Part shown: positions 8,468 to 16,682 of the stretch, in pieces | Numbering within the stretch: position 1 is the stretch's first letter | Layout: each line of letters starts with the position of its first letter | Source of the DNA: Acidimicrobiaceae bacterium | Lineage (GTDB): Bacteria > Actinomycetota > Acidimicrobiia > Acidimicrobiales > Poriferisodalaceae | Assembly: GCA_002722565.1 (NCBI GenBank) | Contig: PBMG01000017.1 | Coordinates: forward strand, 1 to 64,000 | Reading direction: 5' to 3' | Length of the DNA: 64,000 nucleotides | The notes under the pieces: model-generated | What the model saw: the letters and a program-made list of their open reading frames with translations, nothing else | Told to the model about the DNA's origin: nothing | Database searches by the model: none | Made by a program: the position numbers and the translations under genes

Positions 8468-8802
8468 CCGGCGTTGAAATTTTGGACGGTTCGCGGGCGG
8501 CTCCGCCTCGAGATAATGGAGAGCTGATTTTCGACGCTCCATGGCAAAGCAGAGCATTTGGTGTCGTAGCGGATCTCGTGGATTCAGGTTCTTTTACTTG
8601 GACTGAGTTTCGGCGTTCTCTGATTAGCGCCATACAGACTTGGGAAACGCTCGAAACGCAAGATCAGCCGCCTTGGGACTACTACAGCTGTTGGGTCTCA
8701 GCGTTAGAACAGTTGCTTTACGAGAAAGTCTTGCTCGATCCGGCAGAAATAGATCTTCGATCACGAGAATATGTTGACCGTCCACATGGGCATGATCACT
8801 GA
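8464..8802 (+). CDS. Nitrile hydratase accessory/activator protein
   Basis: Small protein (112 residues) related to the N-terminal half of the beta subunit (FDAPWQSRAFGVVADLVD, PWDYYSCWVSALEQLL). This is the NhlE/NhhG/P14K type of cobalt nitrile hydratase activator. Such proteins carry alpha into the apoenzyme with its metal and oxidised cysteines (self-subunit swapping). It begins with GTG overlapping the alpha stop and ends in a His-rich tail (HGHDH). No amidase, cobalt transporter or aldoxime dehydratase gene follows; the operon ends and a convergent Nudix gene is met. Confidence 0.88.
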   Translation: MTGVEILDGSRAAPPRDNGELIFDAPWQSRAFGVVADLVDSGSFTWTEFRRSLISAIQTWETLETQDQPPWDYYSCWVSALEQLLYEKVLLDPAEIDLRSREYVDRPHGHDH

Positions 8803-8832
8803 TGGCAGAGCGACGTCCGAATTAATCTGTAA

Positions 8833-9537
8833 CTAAATATTTCCCGAGGTCTCTTCCCACCACCAAGATGACTTAAGCATGTAGCAGCGGCGTCTAGGAC
8901 CCTCCGCATCTAGGTCTAAGGATTCATAAGACACATCACCCGAGTAAAAAGCAACCATCCCGGGGTCTGCTCCCTCGACCTCCTTTATGTGCGTGTGGAA
9001 GCATTGAGGTTGGCGAATGGCGGCACACGCTTCTTGAACGAAACTAAAGCTTCGGAGCCAATCGAGGGTGCAGAAGGTTGGGGTCACCATCTCTATTTCG
9101 CCATCGGAGCGTCTTCGTAGCGCGTCTGTTGGAGTCATCCAATGGTGATCAGTAATTTCACCGTGGTCGATAGAAATATCGAGGCTTTTCGGTGCCTCTG
9201 CCAAGAAGAATTGGGTTGAAAAGCGTTTAGGACGAACAGCTGGAGGAAGCCAATGCGCAAAATGATGTAGTTCCGTGCCTGACAGATCAATTCCAGCTTC
9301 TTCTTGTGCTTCCCGAATGGCCGCAGCGCGAAATCCCCTGCCGTCGCCCTCATCGCATACCTCGACAGCCGCGGTGTCAGTACGGTCAGCCGGGTCAACC
9401 TTGCCGCCAGGGAAAACCCACATTCCTCCGAAATAAATTTTGGAGTTTCGGCGAAGCATAAGTACCTCTATGCCATTAGAGCTATCACGAGCGACGACGA
9501 CCGTTGCAGCGTCAATGGGCTCTGCAATCTGAGTCAA
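8833..9537 (-). CDS. Nudix hydrolase with insertion in the Nudix box
   Basis: Nudix-fold pyrophosphohydrolase. The box begins at FPGGKVDPAD and resumes after about 18 extra residues as AAIREAQEEAGIDL, so the helix glutamates (REAQEEAG) are intact but the loop is enlarged, as in NUDT7/NUDT19-like CoA or nucleotide-sugar pyrophosphatases. The start is TTG 9537, overlapping the stop of the upstream HAD gene (TTGA), which indicates translational coupling. It is the last gene of a four-gene operon with two ChaN-like proteins and a nucleotidase. The substrate is unknown; a nucleotide, CoA or NAD derivative is likely. Confidence 0.85.
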   Translation of the reverse strand: MTQIAEPIDAATVVVARDSSNGIEVLMLRRNSKIYFGGMWVFPGGKVDPADRTDTAAVEVCDEGDGRGFRAAAIREAQEEAGIDLSGTELHHFAHWLPPAVRPKRFSTQFFLAEAPKSLDISIDHGEITDHHWMTPTDALRRRSDGEIEMVTPTFCTLDWLRSFSFVQEACAAIRQPQCFHTHIKEVEGADPGMVAFYSGDVSYESLDLDAEGPRRRCYMLKSSWWWEETSGNI

Positions 9538-10184
9538 AATTGATCCTTAGTTTTGTGAACTAACCGTTCAGAACCTGCATCGAGCCCGGGGAGCTGTTGG
9601 GTTACAGAACCAGCGTGGTCGGCGGCGAGCTTCAGAACCACTGTCTCCAACTCAGCCCAAGAAGCAACTCTCGGACCCTCGATATGGCGGTTGTATGGCT
9701 GGTCGAAAGTAATCACCTTATTGCCAGCTTCGCGCAGGCCTTCCACGTTGTGAGGGCCATCATCCACATAGGCATGGGCTGCGACGTCCGGTTTCTCTCC
9801 AACAAAACAGACATCTCGATATGGGATGCGCTTCTGGTCGAGCCAGTGCGCTGTATCGGCTATGGCTACAGCGTGCCCCCAATTGACATAGAGGCGATGC
9901 GTAACTACTCGAATCCAAATGCCGGCATCGGAAAGACGCCAAAGGGTCTCGGCACAACCCGGGGCAACTTCCATATCCCTGAACATCCGATATTCCATAA
10001 CAGCAACGCGATGAAGTCGTTCAAAGTCATTCGGACCAAAGCCCCACTCCCTAAAGTCCCAGCTTCGTTCTAGCGGGAGCGACTGTTCATCCACCCCCAA
10101 CTCTTTCGCAACAATTTCCCTAAAAATTTCAGTGTGCAAGCCACAGACCCCATCAAGGTCAACGCCTAAAATAAAATCGTTCAT
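9534..10184 (-). CDS. 5'(3')-deoxyribonucleotidase-like HAD phosphatase
   Basis: HAD-superfamily phosphatase of the NT5C (cytosolic 5'-deoxyribonucleotidase) type. Motif I is GVDLDGVC with the nucleophile and acid/base Asp pair near residue 8. A Thr in VVTHRL fits motif II, Lys in GEKPDV fits motif III, and motif IV is YVDDGPHN. Length 216 fits. It probably dephosphorylates a nucleoside monophosphate. Its ATG overlaps the stop of the upstream gene (ATGA), and its own stop overlaps the Nudix start. The last 25 residues look disordered. Confidence 0.8.
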   Translation of the reverse strand: MNDFILGVDLDGVCGLHTEIFREIVAKELGVDEQSLPLERSWDFREWGFGPNDFERLHRVAVMEYRMFRDMEVAPGCAETLWRLSDAGIWIRVVTHRLYVNWGHAVAIADTAHWLDQKRIPYRDVCFVGEKPDVAAHAYVDDGPHNVEGLREAGNKVITFDQPYNRHIEGPRVASWAELETVVLKLAADHAGSVTQQLPGLDAGSERLVHKTKDQF

Positions 10185-11305
10185 CCTCGACGCCTTCGGA
10201 ACCTATTGCGCTTTGCCGGAGGCTCCTCAATGGCTGGGAGTTTCAACCAAGAATCTGAGATTTCGGTCTGACCATCAATCCGTATTTGTTCAAGCTCTGC
10301 TCGTGTCCACGGTTCTGAACGCGGATCTATAGCTCGGTAGCGAGATTCAAGATGTTCGAAGTTCTCTTCGGTAATGACATTTTCGATCAGCTGACAAGGG
10401 GTCCAGCTTTCGATGTTGCCCAGCCAGATGTAGCTATCAGCGACATCCTTCAGTCGTAGAGAGGTTTCCTTGCCATCTAACGAGCCGACGACCTCGTTCA
10501 AACCCACATTGCCTAATGTTGCAAGCTCCAAGGAAATTCCGAAGGTCTCGGGCTTTTCTGGCGCTGCTGCTATCAATGATTCGACGCGCTCCGCCGCTTG
10601 ACTATCAGAAACCGATCCGTGAAATATTGCGCGGGCAACCCCTTCTCCCATCCAACGGTGCAAGAGATTGCCGACACTAACCGTGGGTAACCCCTCTTCC
10701 CATTGAATGAGCCTGGTCGTAGTGCGTTCGCCGGACATCAGCACAACAGCACGTCCACCTGCGCGGAGCACTTCATTCGTCAGAGTATTAGCCATATGGA
10801 ATGCTGCGATATCGCGGTAATGACCACCCATCCACCAATTTCTAAGCTCTAATTCTGCGGCTGATCTTCCTTCAAGGAGCGATGGGTCCTCTACGTAGGT
10901 TGGAAAGCCCAAACCAACTACTCGAAAACGAGGAGCTTGTGGGTCAAGGCTCTTATTCAAGGACCATGCACTTCTGAGAACCTCAGCGTATTCGAAGTAC
11001 GTGAATCCGATCCCGAGCAAATCAATAAACAAATTTGTGCATCCGACCTCATCCCAGGACTCCGAAGTTAATAATTGATCTAGAGATCCCTGAGTCCGCG
11101 AATTTGTGAATTCCCACGCCAGGTTGTGCACGCCGGCTTCGTAAAGGTCAGGCAATACCTGTGAAATGAAGTGGACGTGTTGTGCTATTCCGGTTTGGTC
11201 ACCCAAAAGTACCAATTGCTTAGACCGGGCTAATTCAACTAGATGGTCACTGGCTGATTGCAGCGAAGAACTCGGTTCTTGCTCGTCGACTTCTGACTTA
11301 TTCAT
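10181..11305 (-). CDS. Unknown protein, possible ChaN/TIKI-like fold (paralogue 2)
   Basis: 374-residue soluble protein of unassigned function, clearly paralogous to the neighbouring gene at 11324. Shared blocks: LYEAGVHNLAWEF (about 56-68), the Tyr-rich GIGFTYFEYAEVLRSAW (about 98-114) with FRVVGLGF, and an AGGRAVVLMSG block. The opening strand QLVLLGDQTG followed by a helix and a Glu at the end of strand 2 recalls the ChaN/TIKI/erythromycin-esterase-like metal-dependent superfamily, but the GExH motif is degraded, so this is only a fold-level guess. The C-terminal 12 residues are strongly basic (KRNRFRRRRG). It lies 18 bases after its paralogue. Confidence 0.6.
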   Translation of the reverse strand: MNKSEVDEQEPSSSLQSASDHLVELARSKQLVLLGDQTGIAQHVHFISQVLPDLYEAGVHNLAWEFTNSRTQGSLDQLLTSESWDEVGCTNLFIDLLGIGFTYFEYAEVLRSAWSLNKSLDPQAPRFRVVGLGFPTYVEDPSLLEGRSAAELELRNWWMGGHYRDIAAFHMANTLTNEVLRAGGRAVVLMSGERTTTRLIQWEEGLPTVSVGNLLHRWMGEGVARAIFHGSVSDSQAAERVESLIAAAPEKPETFGISLELATLGNVGLNEVVGSLDGKETSLRLKDVADSYIWLGNIESWTPCQLIENVITEENFEHLESRYRAIDPRSEPWTRAELEQIRIDGQTEISDSWLKLPAIEEPPAKRNRFRRRRG

Positions 11306-11323
11306 TTGGTTTCTGCCATAACG

Positions 11324-12499
11324 TTAAACAATCTGTGTCCAGCTGAGTTCAGATGCTGCTGCAGCGTTCTTTATAGCAACATCAAAGTCTTTCACAGTTG
11401 AATCAGGTTGCCTCAATAACGGATCCAGTGACCACTTGCGCGCTTCGACAATATTCGTTTCGTCAACTAATCCTTGGAGGGGAGTTGGTCCCATCACATC
11501 TTTAGGGCGTTCAAGAAAAATCCATCCGTTAGATAGCTGAGAAATATCGCCATTATCAAGTGAAGTGGAGCAGGTAAGTCTTCCGATGGGTCCTGAATTT
11601 ACGTCGAAAGCGACAGGAAAGTGAGGATTCTTTGTATGAGCAAAAGCAGCATCTAAATATCCATCAGCGGGCATAGTGAAAAGCCCATGTTCTCCGTCAG
11701 CAGCCAAGGGTTGGTGAAGAAGAACCGTTGCTGCTCGGTCAGCGATAGCGCTATAGACATGGTTTCCGCAACCGACCACTTTGCCATCGACCACTTGGGT
11801 ATCAATTTGGTCCATCGTCGCGTGGGGTCGTCTTCGCATTCGAGTTAACGCATTTCCAGTCCTAGTTAGAACCAGGGCCTTATGTCCTTGTTCCACAAAC
11901 TCTTTAAGCAAGACATCAGCCATATGTCTAGAAGCTGGACCTCTAGGCCGTAAATGTTCCCAAGCATAAGGTGACAGCAAATCAGCGTTGTCAGTGACTG
12001 CGTCAACATCGATGTCGTAGTCAAGCGCTACTATCCGGAATGGCGTTGAGCCTGACACCCGCGCTCGGTTCACAGCCCAAACAGCTCGCAGAATATCCAA
12101 GTATTCGACGAAGGCGAAGTGGTAACGCAAGCCCCAGCGAAACAAAGCTGACCTTGCTATGCCTTCGTCGAATTGGTCGGCGTTGACTAGTTCATCTAGT
12201 AGAGACTGGTCATCCACACATGCCCACTCGATACCGAGCATATGAACACCTGCAGTATTTACCGCGGGTACTAATTCCTGCAGGAACAATCCAGTTTTTC
12301 TGGAAGGGAGATTGTGGCCAACGAAAACGATTTCATGCCGATTGAAGAGGTTCGAGACATACTCCACTGGCTCATGTCCGGTTGCAGAAATCTCATCGAC
12401 GACTAGATCTAAATGTCTTGGATCGATGGAGGAGAGGCGACGACGTTCTCGGAAATGCTCAATCGTCTCGAGCATCGGGTCATCGCCGTGAATAGTCAC
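11324..12499 (-). CDS. Unknown protein, possible ChaN/TIKI-like fold (paralogue 1)
   Basis: 391-residue soluble protein, first gene of the four-gene operon and paralogue of the 10181 gene. Matching blocks are FVGHNLPSRKTGLFLQE with AGVHMLGIEW, GLRYHFAFVEYLDILRAVW, FRIVALDY and a GHKALVLTRTG strand-loop. As in its partner, a Glu ends strand 2, but the first-strand metal motif of the ChaN/TIKI group is not intact. GTG 12499 is favoured because TACTCT lies 7 bases upstream, the leaderless pattern of this genome. No membrane segment is seen. Function unknown; a role with the nucleotidase and Nudix genes is inferred from coupling. Confidence 0.6.
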   Translation of the reverse strand: MTIHGDDPMLETIEHFRERRRLSSIDPRHLDLVVDEISATGHEPVEYVSNLFNRHEIVFVGHNLPSRKTGLFLQELVPAVNTAGVHMLGIEWACVDDQSLLDELVNADQFDEGIARSALFRWGLRYHFAFVEYLDILRAVWAVNRARVSGSTPFRIVALDYDIDVDAVTDNADLLSPYAWEHLRPRGPASRHMADVLLKEFVEQGHKALVLTRTGNALTRMRRRPHATMDQIDTQVVDGKVVGCGNHVYSAIADRAATVLLHQPLAADGEHGLFTMPADGYLDAAFAHTKNPHFPVAFDVNSGPIGRLTCSTSLDNGDISQLSNGWIFLERPKDVMGPTPLQGLVDETNIVEARKWSLDPLLRQPDSTVKDFDVAIKNAAAASELSWTQIV

Positions 12500-12506
12500 T
12501 AGCTCG

Positions 12507-12512
12507 AGAGTA
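12507..12512 (-). promoter_or_regulatory. Leaderless -10 box for the ChaN-like operon
   Basis: TACTCT on the minus strand, 7 bases before GTG 12499. It matches the TANNNT box that precedes several other operon-first genes here at 6-7 bases, and no Shine-Dalgarno sequence is present. Confidence 0.5.
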
Positions 12513-12591
12513 CCTAGCGATAAAGGTTCTGGGATAGCTGTCTCCCTATATTCAAACCGATCCTCCGTGTCAGCCGGCCCTTCTGCGACGT

Positions 12592-13806
12592 ATGGTGATG
12601 TGGCCGCTGCAACTGCTAGCTGAGAAAGTGAAGCGCTTCATGCCTATGCGTCTATACGACACTGCCCAAGCAGCTGTGGTTGATATCCAACTAAATGATC
12701 ATGTCCGAATGTACGTATGCGGCATCACACCTTACGATTCAACCCATCTTGGTCACGCGGCGACCTATCTGAGCTATGACCTGATCATTCGCCGACTTGA
12801 AGATTTAGGGCATACCGTTCAACTAGTTCGCAATGTGACTGACGTAGACGACAGCATCCTGCCCAAAGCACGAGAATTGGGAATTGATTTTCTCGAGTTG
12901 GCTGAGACGGAGATGAACCGATTTAGCCAAGACATGGTTGCATTGAATACACGTCGCGCAGACTCAGAACCTCGGGCGACGGAATCAATCGAGGGCATAG
13001 TTGACCTCATCAGCACTCTGGTAGATCGCGGCCATACCTATACAACTGAGGGAACCACCTATTTCGATGTCACCACCTTTCCGGCTTTTGGAAAACTGTC
13101 GCATTTAACCGAACAAGAGATGATTGCGCTTGCAGCTGAAAGGGGAGGGCGTCCGGATGACCCCAAGCAACGCAATCCACTGGATTTCGTGCTCTGGCAG
13201 CCCAGCGCAGATGATGAACCAAGCTGGGATTCCCCTTTTGGGTTGGGGAGACCTGGGTGGCATATCGAGTGTTCGGCTATGAGTATGAGCGCTCTGGGCC
13301 CGGCTCTAGATATTCACGGTGGCGGTGCCGATCTTATTTTTCCGCACCATGAATGTGAAATTGCGCAAAGTGAATCTGCAAACGGTGAACCTTTTTCCAA
13401 GTATTGGGTTCATGCAGGGTTAGTCGCCTACCAAGGGACAAAGATGTCTAAGTCTCTCGGCAACTTAGTTTTTGTCTCTGATCTGAGGAAAACAATTGAC
13501 CCCCGTGCGATTCGGCTGGCCCTCATGGCACATCACTATCGATCTGGCTTCGAGTGGTTTGACGACGAAGGACCTCAAGCACAAAGAGACCTTGAGCGGC
13601 TTGTTCGATCCGCCGGGGGAGCTGAACCCGCGAAAGGTGGATCACTGATTGACCAAGTACGCGATGCGCTAGACGATGACCTAAACACTCCACTAGTTCA
13701 TCAATTGCTGCTCAAAGAGGCTCAGGCCATTGAAAAAGGAGAGACCTCCGCCTCTCCAGGCTGTCTTGTCGCGTCGGCGGCTTTGTGTGGAATAGAACTC
13801 CGATGA
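12592..13806 (+). CDS. mshC: Mycothiol ligase (cysteine:GlcN-Ins ligase)
   Basis: ATP-dependent ligation of cysteine to 1-D-myo-inosityl-2-amino-2-deoxyglucopyranoside, the third step of mycothiol synthesis. The protein is a CysRS paralogue, but the first motif reads [20 protein letters not shown], the MshC form. Other marks are WHIECSAM and DLIFPHHE around the zinc/adenylate site and KMSKS as [10 protein letters not shown]. It lacks the tRNA-binding C-terminal domain (404 residues). ATG 12592 gives the short tryptophan-containing N-terminus usual for MshC; ATG 12598 is also possible. It is divergent from the ChaN-like operon. This is one of the best taxonomic markers for Actinobacteria in the window. 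Confidence 0.95.
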   Translation: MVMWPLQLLAEKVKRFMPMRLYDTAQAAVVDIQLNDHVRMYVCGITPYDSTHLGHAATYLSYDLIIRRLEDLGHTVQLVRNVTDVDDSILPKARELGIDFLELAETEMNRFSQDMVALNTRRADSEPRATESIEGIVDLISTLVDRGHTYTTEGTTYFDVTTFPAFGKLSHLTEQEMIALAAERGGRPDDPKQRNPLDFVLWQPSADDEPSWDSPFGLGRPGWHIECSAMSMSALGPALDIHGGGADLIFPHHECEIAQSESANGEPFSKYWVHAGLVAYQGTKMSKSLGNLVFVSDLRKTIDPRAIRLALMAHHYRSGFEWFDDEGPQAQRDLERLVRSAGGAEPAKGGSLIDQVRDALDDDLNTPLVHQLLLKEAQAIEKGETSASPGCLVASAALCGIELR

Positions 13807-13851
13807 AGTACTAGCGATCCGAGGTTGCCCGATAGAAGAGCTCCACGGGGT

Positions 13852-13857
13852 TAGCCT
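13852..13857 (+). promoter_or_regulatory. Leaderless -10 box for parA
   Basis: TAGCCT, 7 bases upstream of ATG 13865; no Shine-Dalgarno sequence lies between, so transcription probably starts at or next to the ATG. Confidence 0.5.
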
Positions 13858-13864
13858 GTCAACA

Positions 13865-14698
13865 ATGAAGTCAATCGCTATCGTTAACCAAAAAGGGGGA
13901 GTCGGCAAAACCACCATTACGTTGGGTATTGCTGAAGCGGCTACTGCTTATGGATTGAACGTTCTGGTAGTTGACTTAGACCCTCAAGCTAATGCTTCAA
14001 GCGGCTTGGGTATATGGAATGGCGCACCTTCGATCGATGATGTGATGTGTGAGCCCAGAGCGGGCTCGGCCCTAGACGCGATATGTACTTCTCGTTGGCC
14101 TGAAGATGGGCCGGTTCCAGACCTCATACCAGGGAGCCACCTTCTCGCTAGCCGCGAACCTTTGCTAGCGGCAGACCCAGTAGGTGCTCAGGACCGGTTG
14201 AGACTTGCTTTAGCTGGTGTCAGTCACGACCTCGTGCTCATCGATTGCCCACCGTCTCTTGGTTTACTTTCCATAAACGGTCTTTTTGCAGCTGACCGAG
14301 CAGTAATTGTCACCGAACCTGCAGCTTGGGCAGCGGACGGAGTTGATCTGATGCACAACACTGTTGAACGTGTGTCAGGTCGATTAGGCACTCCGCGATT
14401 GAGCGGGATTGTCACCAACCGAGTCGGTCGAACTCGCGATAATCGCTATTGGAGTGAACAACTAGAAGAACGATTTGGAACCCTCTTACTGCCGCAGATC
14501 CAGCTAAGGGCCGCGATAGCGGAAGCCTCAGGGCAGTCCACAACACTCCGAGCCTTGGGTAAACGTCCAGGCGCTACCGAGGCAGCTTCACAATTTGATG
14601 CACTATGGGTCGAACTAAGCAGCGACTTGGGCTTCAACGAAAGCAATGGACGTCCAGAGGCAGCCTTTGAAACTCCAAGCACTACTATTGACTCTTGA
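13865..14698 (+). CDS. ParA/Soj-family ATPase (orphan)
   Basis: Deviant Walker A ATPase: QKGGVGKTT near residues 9-17, followed by VVDLDPQANAS and LIDCPPSLG. This is the ParA/Soj/MinD group, which forms dynamic dimers on DNA or membrane to position cargo. No parB follows, and the gene is far from an origin-like region as far as can be seen, so it is an orphan and its cargo is unknown. The next gene encodes a 98-residue single-pass membrane protein 10 bases downstream, a possible partner. The last 25 residues are low-complexity. A chromosomal rather than plasmid role is inferred from the housekeeping neighbours. Confidence 0.88.
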   Translation: MKSIAIVNQKGGVGKTTITLGIAEAATAYGLNVLVVDLDPQANASSGLGIWNGAPSIDDVMCEPRAGSALDAICTSRWPEDGPVPDLIPGSHLLASREPLLAADPVGAQDRLRLALAGVSHDLVLIDCPPSLGLLSINGLFAADRAVIVTEPAAWAADGVDLMHNTVERVSGRLGTPRLSGIVTNRVGRTRDNRYWSEQLEERFGTLLLPQIQLRAAIAEASGQSTTLRALGKRPGATEAASQFDALWVELSSDLGFNESNGRPEAAFETPSTTIDS

Positions 14699-14708
14699 AG
14701 GAGTGGCG

Positions 14709-15005
14709 ATGGCCGGCTACGACACGAACCGACCCCGACCCACCGATAGTGGTTCGTTCGTTGGGCTTCCAGGTGACCCTGTAGTCGCTCGCCCGAGCTC
14801 TGATCTTGAGACAGATGAAGAAGACACACCTGACGCGGTTATCGTCCCTGAAGAAGATGACGACACAGGACCAACCCTCCAAAGCGTCCCCCAAGCCGTG
14901 CCGCCGTTGGACCGAAGAGTGCCGATGATGGCCATTTTGGGGACTATTGGAGGCCTAGTCGCCGTCCTATTTGTATGGCGACGCCTGTTAGGAAGGCGTG
15001 AATAG
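14709..15005 (+). CDS. Small single-pass membrane protein
   Basis: 98 residues. The N-terminal 60 are acidic and probably disordered, with a run of Glu/Asp (residues 36-56). They are followed by one hydrophobic segment (MMAILGTIGGLVAVLFVW) and a basic RRLLGRRE end, so the N-terminus is likely outside and the tail inside. ATG 14709 is chosen because AAGGAG ends 5 bases upstream; an in-frame ATG inside parA (14646) has no such site. No family recognised. It is co-directional with parA and the RecB-like gene. Confidence 0.7.
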   Translation: MAGYDTNRPRPTDSGSFVGLPGDPVVARPSSDLETDEEDTPDAVIVPEEDDDTGPTLQSVPQAVPPLDRRVPMMAILGTIGGLVAVLFVWRRLLGRRE

Positions 15006-15044
15006 TGGGCTTCAACGTCTCTCCCCGGTCCCAAGATTGAAATC

Positions 15045-15854
15045 GTGAACTCTCTTGAACCTGAGTCTTCGACTTTCCGTCCTCGCCACTTAAGCCCTAG
15101 CTCTGCTTCCACTTTTCGCCAATGTCCCCGCCGGTGGCGATTGAGATATATCGACAAACTGCCGGATCCTAAAGGTGAACCAGCGGTACTTGGCACTTTC
15201 GTTCACGAGATACTCGAAGAGCTTTTAAGCCTCGAAGCCAAAGATCGATCGATTGATGCCGCTAGAGAAATTGCTCGGCAGCTATGGATCCGAATTCTTG
15301 ATGATGAAGATTTTATCGCTTTGGGTTTCTCGGAAAGCGAAGTGAAGGCCTTCATGTGGAAGGCTTGGCGGCTCGTAGAGAGATATTTCGTCCTGGAAGA
15401 CCCAGCAGAGGTCGAGGTAGTTCGCGCTGAACAAAAATTGTCAGTCGAAATTGGTGGGGTTCCCTTCTTCGGGATAGTGGATCTAACTGAGCGTGTTTCT
15501 TCTGGCCTTCGAGTTGTCGACTACAAGACCGGTAAGGCACCACGATCAAGGTACTTAGACGACAAATTGTCACAAGTGTGGCTTTACGCGGCAGCACTAG
15601 CTGAAGAAGATTTTGACGTAAGCGAAGTGCGCCTCATGTACCTAACGAGTGGGTCTATCGATCGACCTCTGGACTCAATGGCAGTTGCCAGTGCTGTAGA
15701 AGGTCACCGTCAGACATGGGACCGTTTATGTCAGGCGATTGACACTGACAACTTTTCTTATAAAACCGGTCCGCTGTGCAATTGGTGCCCGTATTTAGAT
15801 CATTGCCCTGAGGGAGCAGCCGAAGCCGAGAGACGCTACGGACCGCGAGACTAA
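15045..15854 (+). CDS. RecB-family PD-(D/E)XK exonuclease with four-Cys cluster
   Basis: Single-domain nuclease of the RecB/Cas4-like group (Rv2119-type in mycobacteria). The start LSPSSASTFRQCPRRW is typical. The active site is GIVDLTE followed by LRVVDYKTGK (Asp, Asp, Lys). The C-terminus carries CNWCPYLDHCPEG. With the early cysteine in FRQCP this makes the four ligands of an Fe-S cluster, as in AddB and Cas4. No Cas or helicase genes are near, so a role in DNA repair is more likely than in adaptation. The start is GTG 15045. Confidence 0.88.
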   Translation: MNSLEPESSTFRPRHLSPSSASTFRQCPRRWRLRYIDKLPDPKGEPAVLGTFVHEILEELLSLEAKDRSIDAAREIARQLWIRILDDEDFIALGFSESEVKAFMWKAWRLVERYFVLEDPAEVEVVRAEQKLSVEIGGVPFFGIVDLTERVSSGLRVVDYKTGKAPRSRYLDDKLSQVWLYAAALAEEDFDVSEVRLMYLTSGSIDRPLDSMAVASAVEGHRQTWDRLCQAIDTDNFSYKTGPLCNWCPYLDHCPEGAAEAERRYGPRD

Positions 15855-15868
15855 GGATTCGCTGCCGA

Positions 15869-16675
15869 GTGCCTGAACTTCCTGAAGTCGAAACAATACG
15901 ACGCCAACTTTGTAGAGAAGTTGTTAACCAGACGGTGCTTCGAGCTGGGAGCCATCAATCTGAGAAATTTTTGCCTGCTAGGAAAACTAAGGGCCGCAGA
16001 TTTACCGGATTAGACCGGCGAGGTAAATATTTGATCGGAGAATTAGATAATGAGACGGAGCTCATTATCCATCTCGGTATGACAGGGCAGTTACTAGTCA
16101 ATAAAGAAGACGCCTCGAAGAAGCTGGATCCATACTGCCGAGCCTGGTGGTCATTGGCTAACGGGAAGACGATTGTCTTTAGAGATGTTCGGAGATTCGG
16201 GCGGATAGCCGTCGTAAACAAAGGTGAATATTCGAACATACCCACGCTCAGAGACATGGGCCCGGAACCTTTTTCGGGTGACCTCACTGGCGACGATATT
16301 TGGCTTCGAACGAAGGGACGGAGGAGTCGAATAAAAACCCAACTCCTAAGCCAACGCCTCATCGCCGGAGTTGGAAATATTTACGCGGACGAAGCTCTGT
16401 TTCTTGCCCGAATTAATCCAGCGTTGAGATCAATTAGCCGGCCACAAGCAGAGAGGCTTCTCGATTCTGTCCGCACTGTCTTTTCTGAAGCGATCGAGAG
16501 GGGTGGAACAACATTGCGCGATTACCGAAACCTTGAAGGCGAAGGATCGAATCAACACCACCTCAAGTGTTATGGCCGGTCAGGTGAGTCGTGCGTCATC
16601 TGTGGCTCCATCCTTCGTCTACGAGTCATTGATGCACGCTCGACAACTTGGTGCCCACAATGTCAGGCCCGCTGA
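15869..16675 (+). CDS. mutM: Formamidopyrimidine-DNA glycosylase
   Basis: Base-excision glycosylase/AP lyase acting on 8-oxoguanine and FaPy lesions. The N-terminus after the start is PELPEVETIRRQL, with Pro as Schiff-base nucleophile and Glu as catalytic acid. The H2TH region includes LIAGVGNIYADEALF. The zinc finger is CVICGS with WCPQCQ at the end. Length 268 is normal. The start is GTG 15869, 14 bases after the RecB-like gene, so co-transcription is likely. A paralogous Nei gene lies 1.5 kb downstream on the other strand. Confidence 0.93.
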   Translation: MPELPEVETIRRQLCREVVNQTVLRAGSHQSEKFLPARKTKGRRFTGLDRRGKYLIGELDNETELIIHLGMTGQLLVNKEDASKKLDPYCRAWWSLANGKTIVFRDVRRFGRIAVVNKGEYSNIPTLRDMGPEPFSGDLTGDDIWLRTKGRRSRIKTQLLSQRLIAGVGNIYADEALFLARINPALRSISRPQAERLLDSVRTVFSEAIERGGTTLRDYRNLEGEGSNQHHLKCYGRSGESCVICGSILRLRVIDARSTTWCPQCQAR

Positions 16676-16682
16676 ATGAGGC

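Noticed and set aside
9597-10073. 158-codon plus-strand open frame
   Set aside because: Antisense to the nucleotidase-like HAD gene, whose motifs are intact; no recognisable domain in the antisense product.
12592-13806. Cysteinyl-tRNA synthetase
   Set aside because: The first motif is CGITPYD rather than CGPTVYD and the anticodon-binding C-terminus is missing, so it is MshC.
13865-14698. Plasmid or integrated-element partition gene
   Set aside because: No parB, replication or transfer genes; neighbours are housekeeping genes with the same base composition.
15045-15854. Cas4-type adaptation nuclease
   Set aside because: RecB/Cas4-like fold, but no other cas genes or repeats occur in the window and the length fits the Rv2119-like single-domain family.
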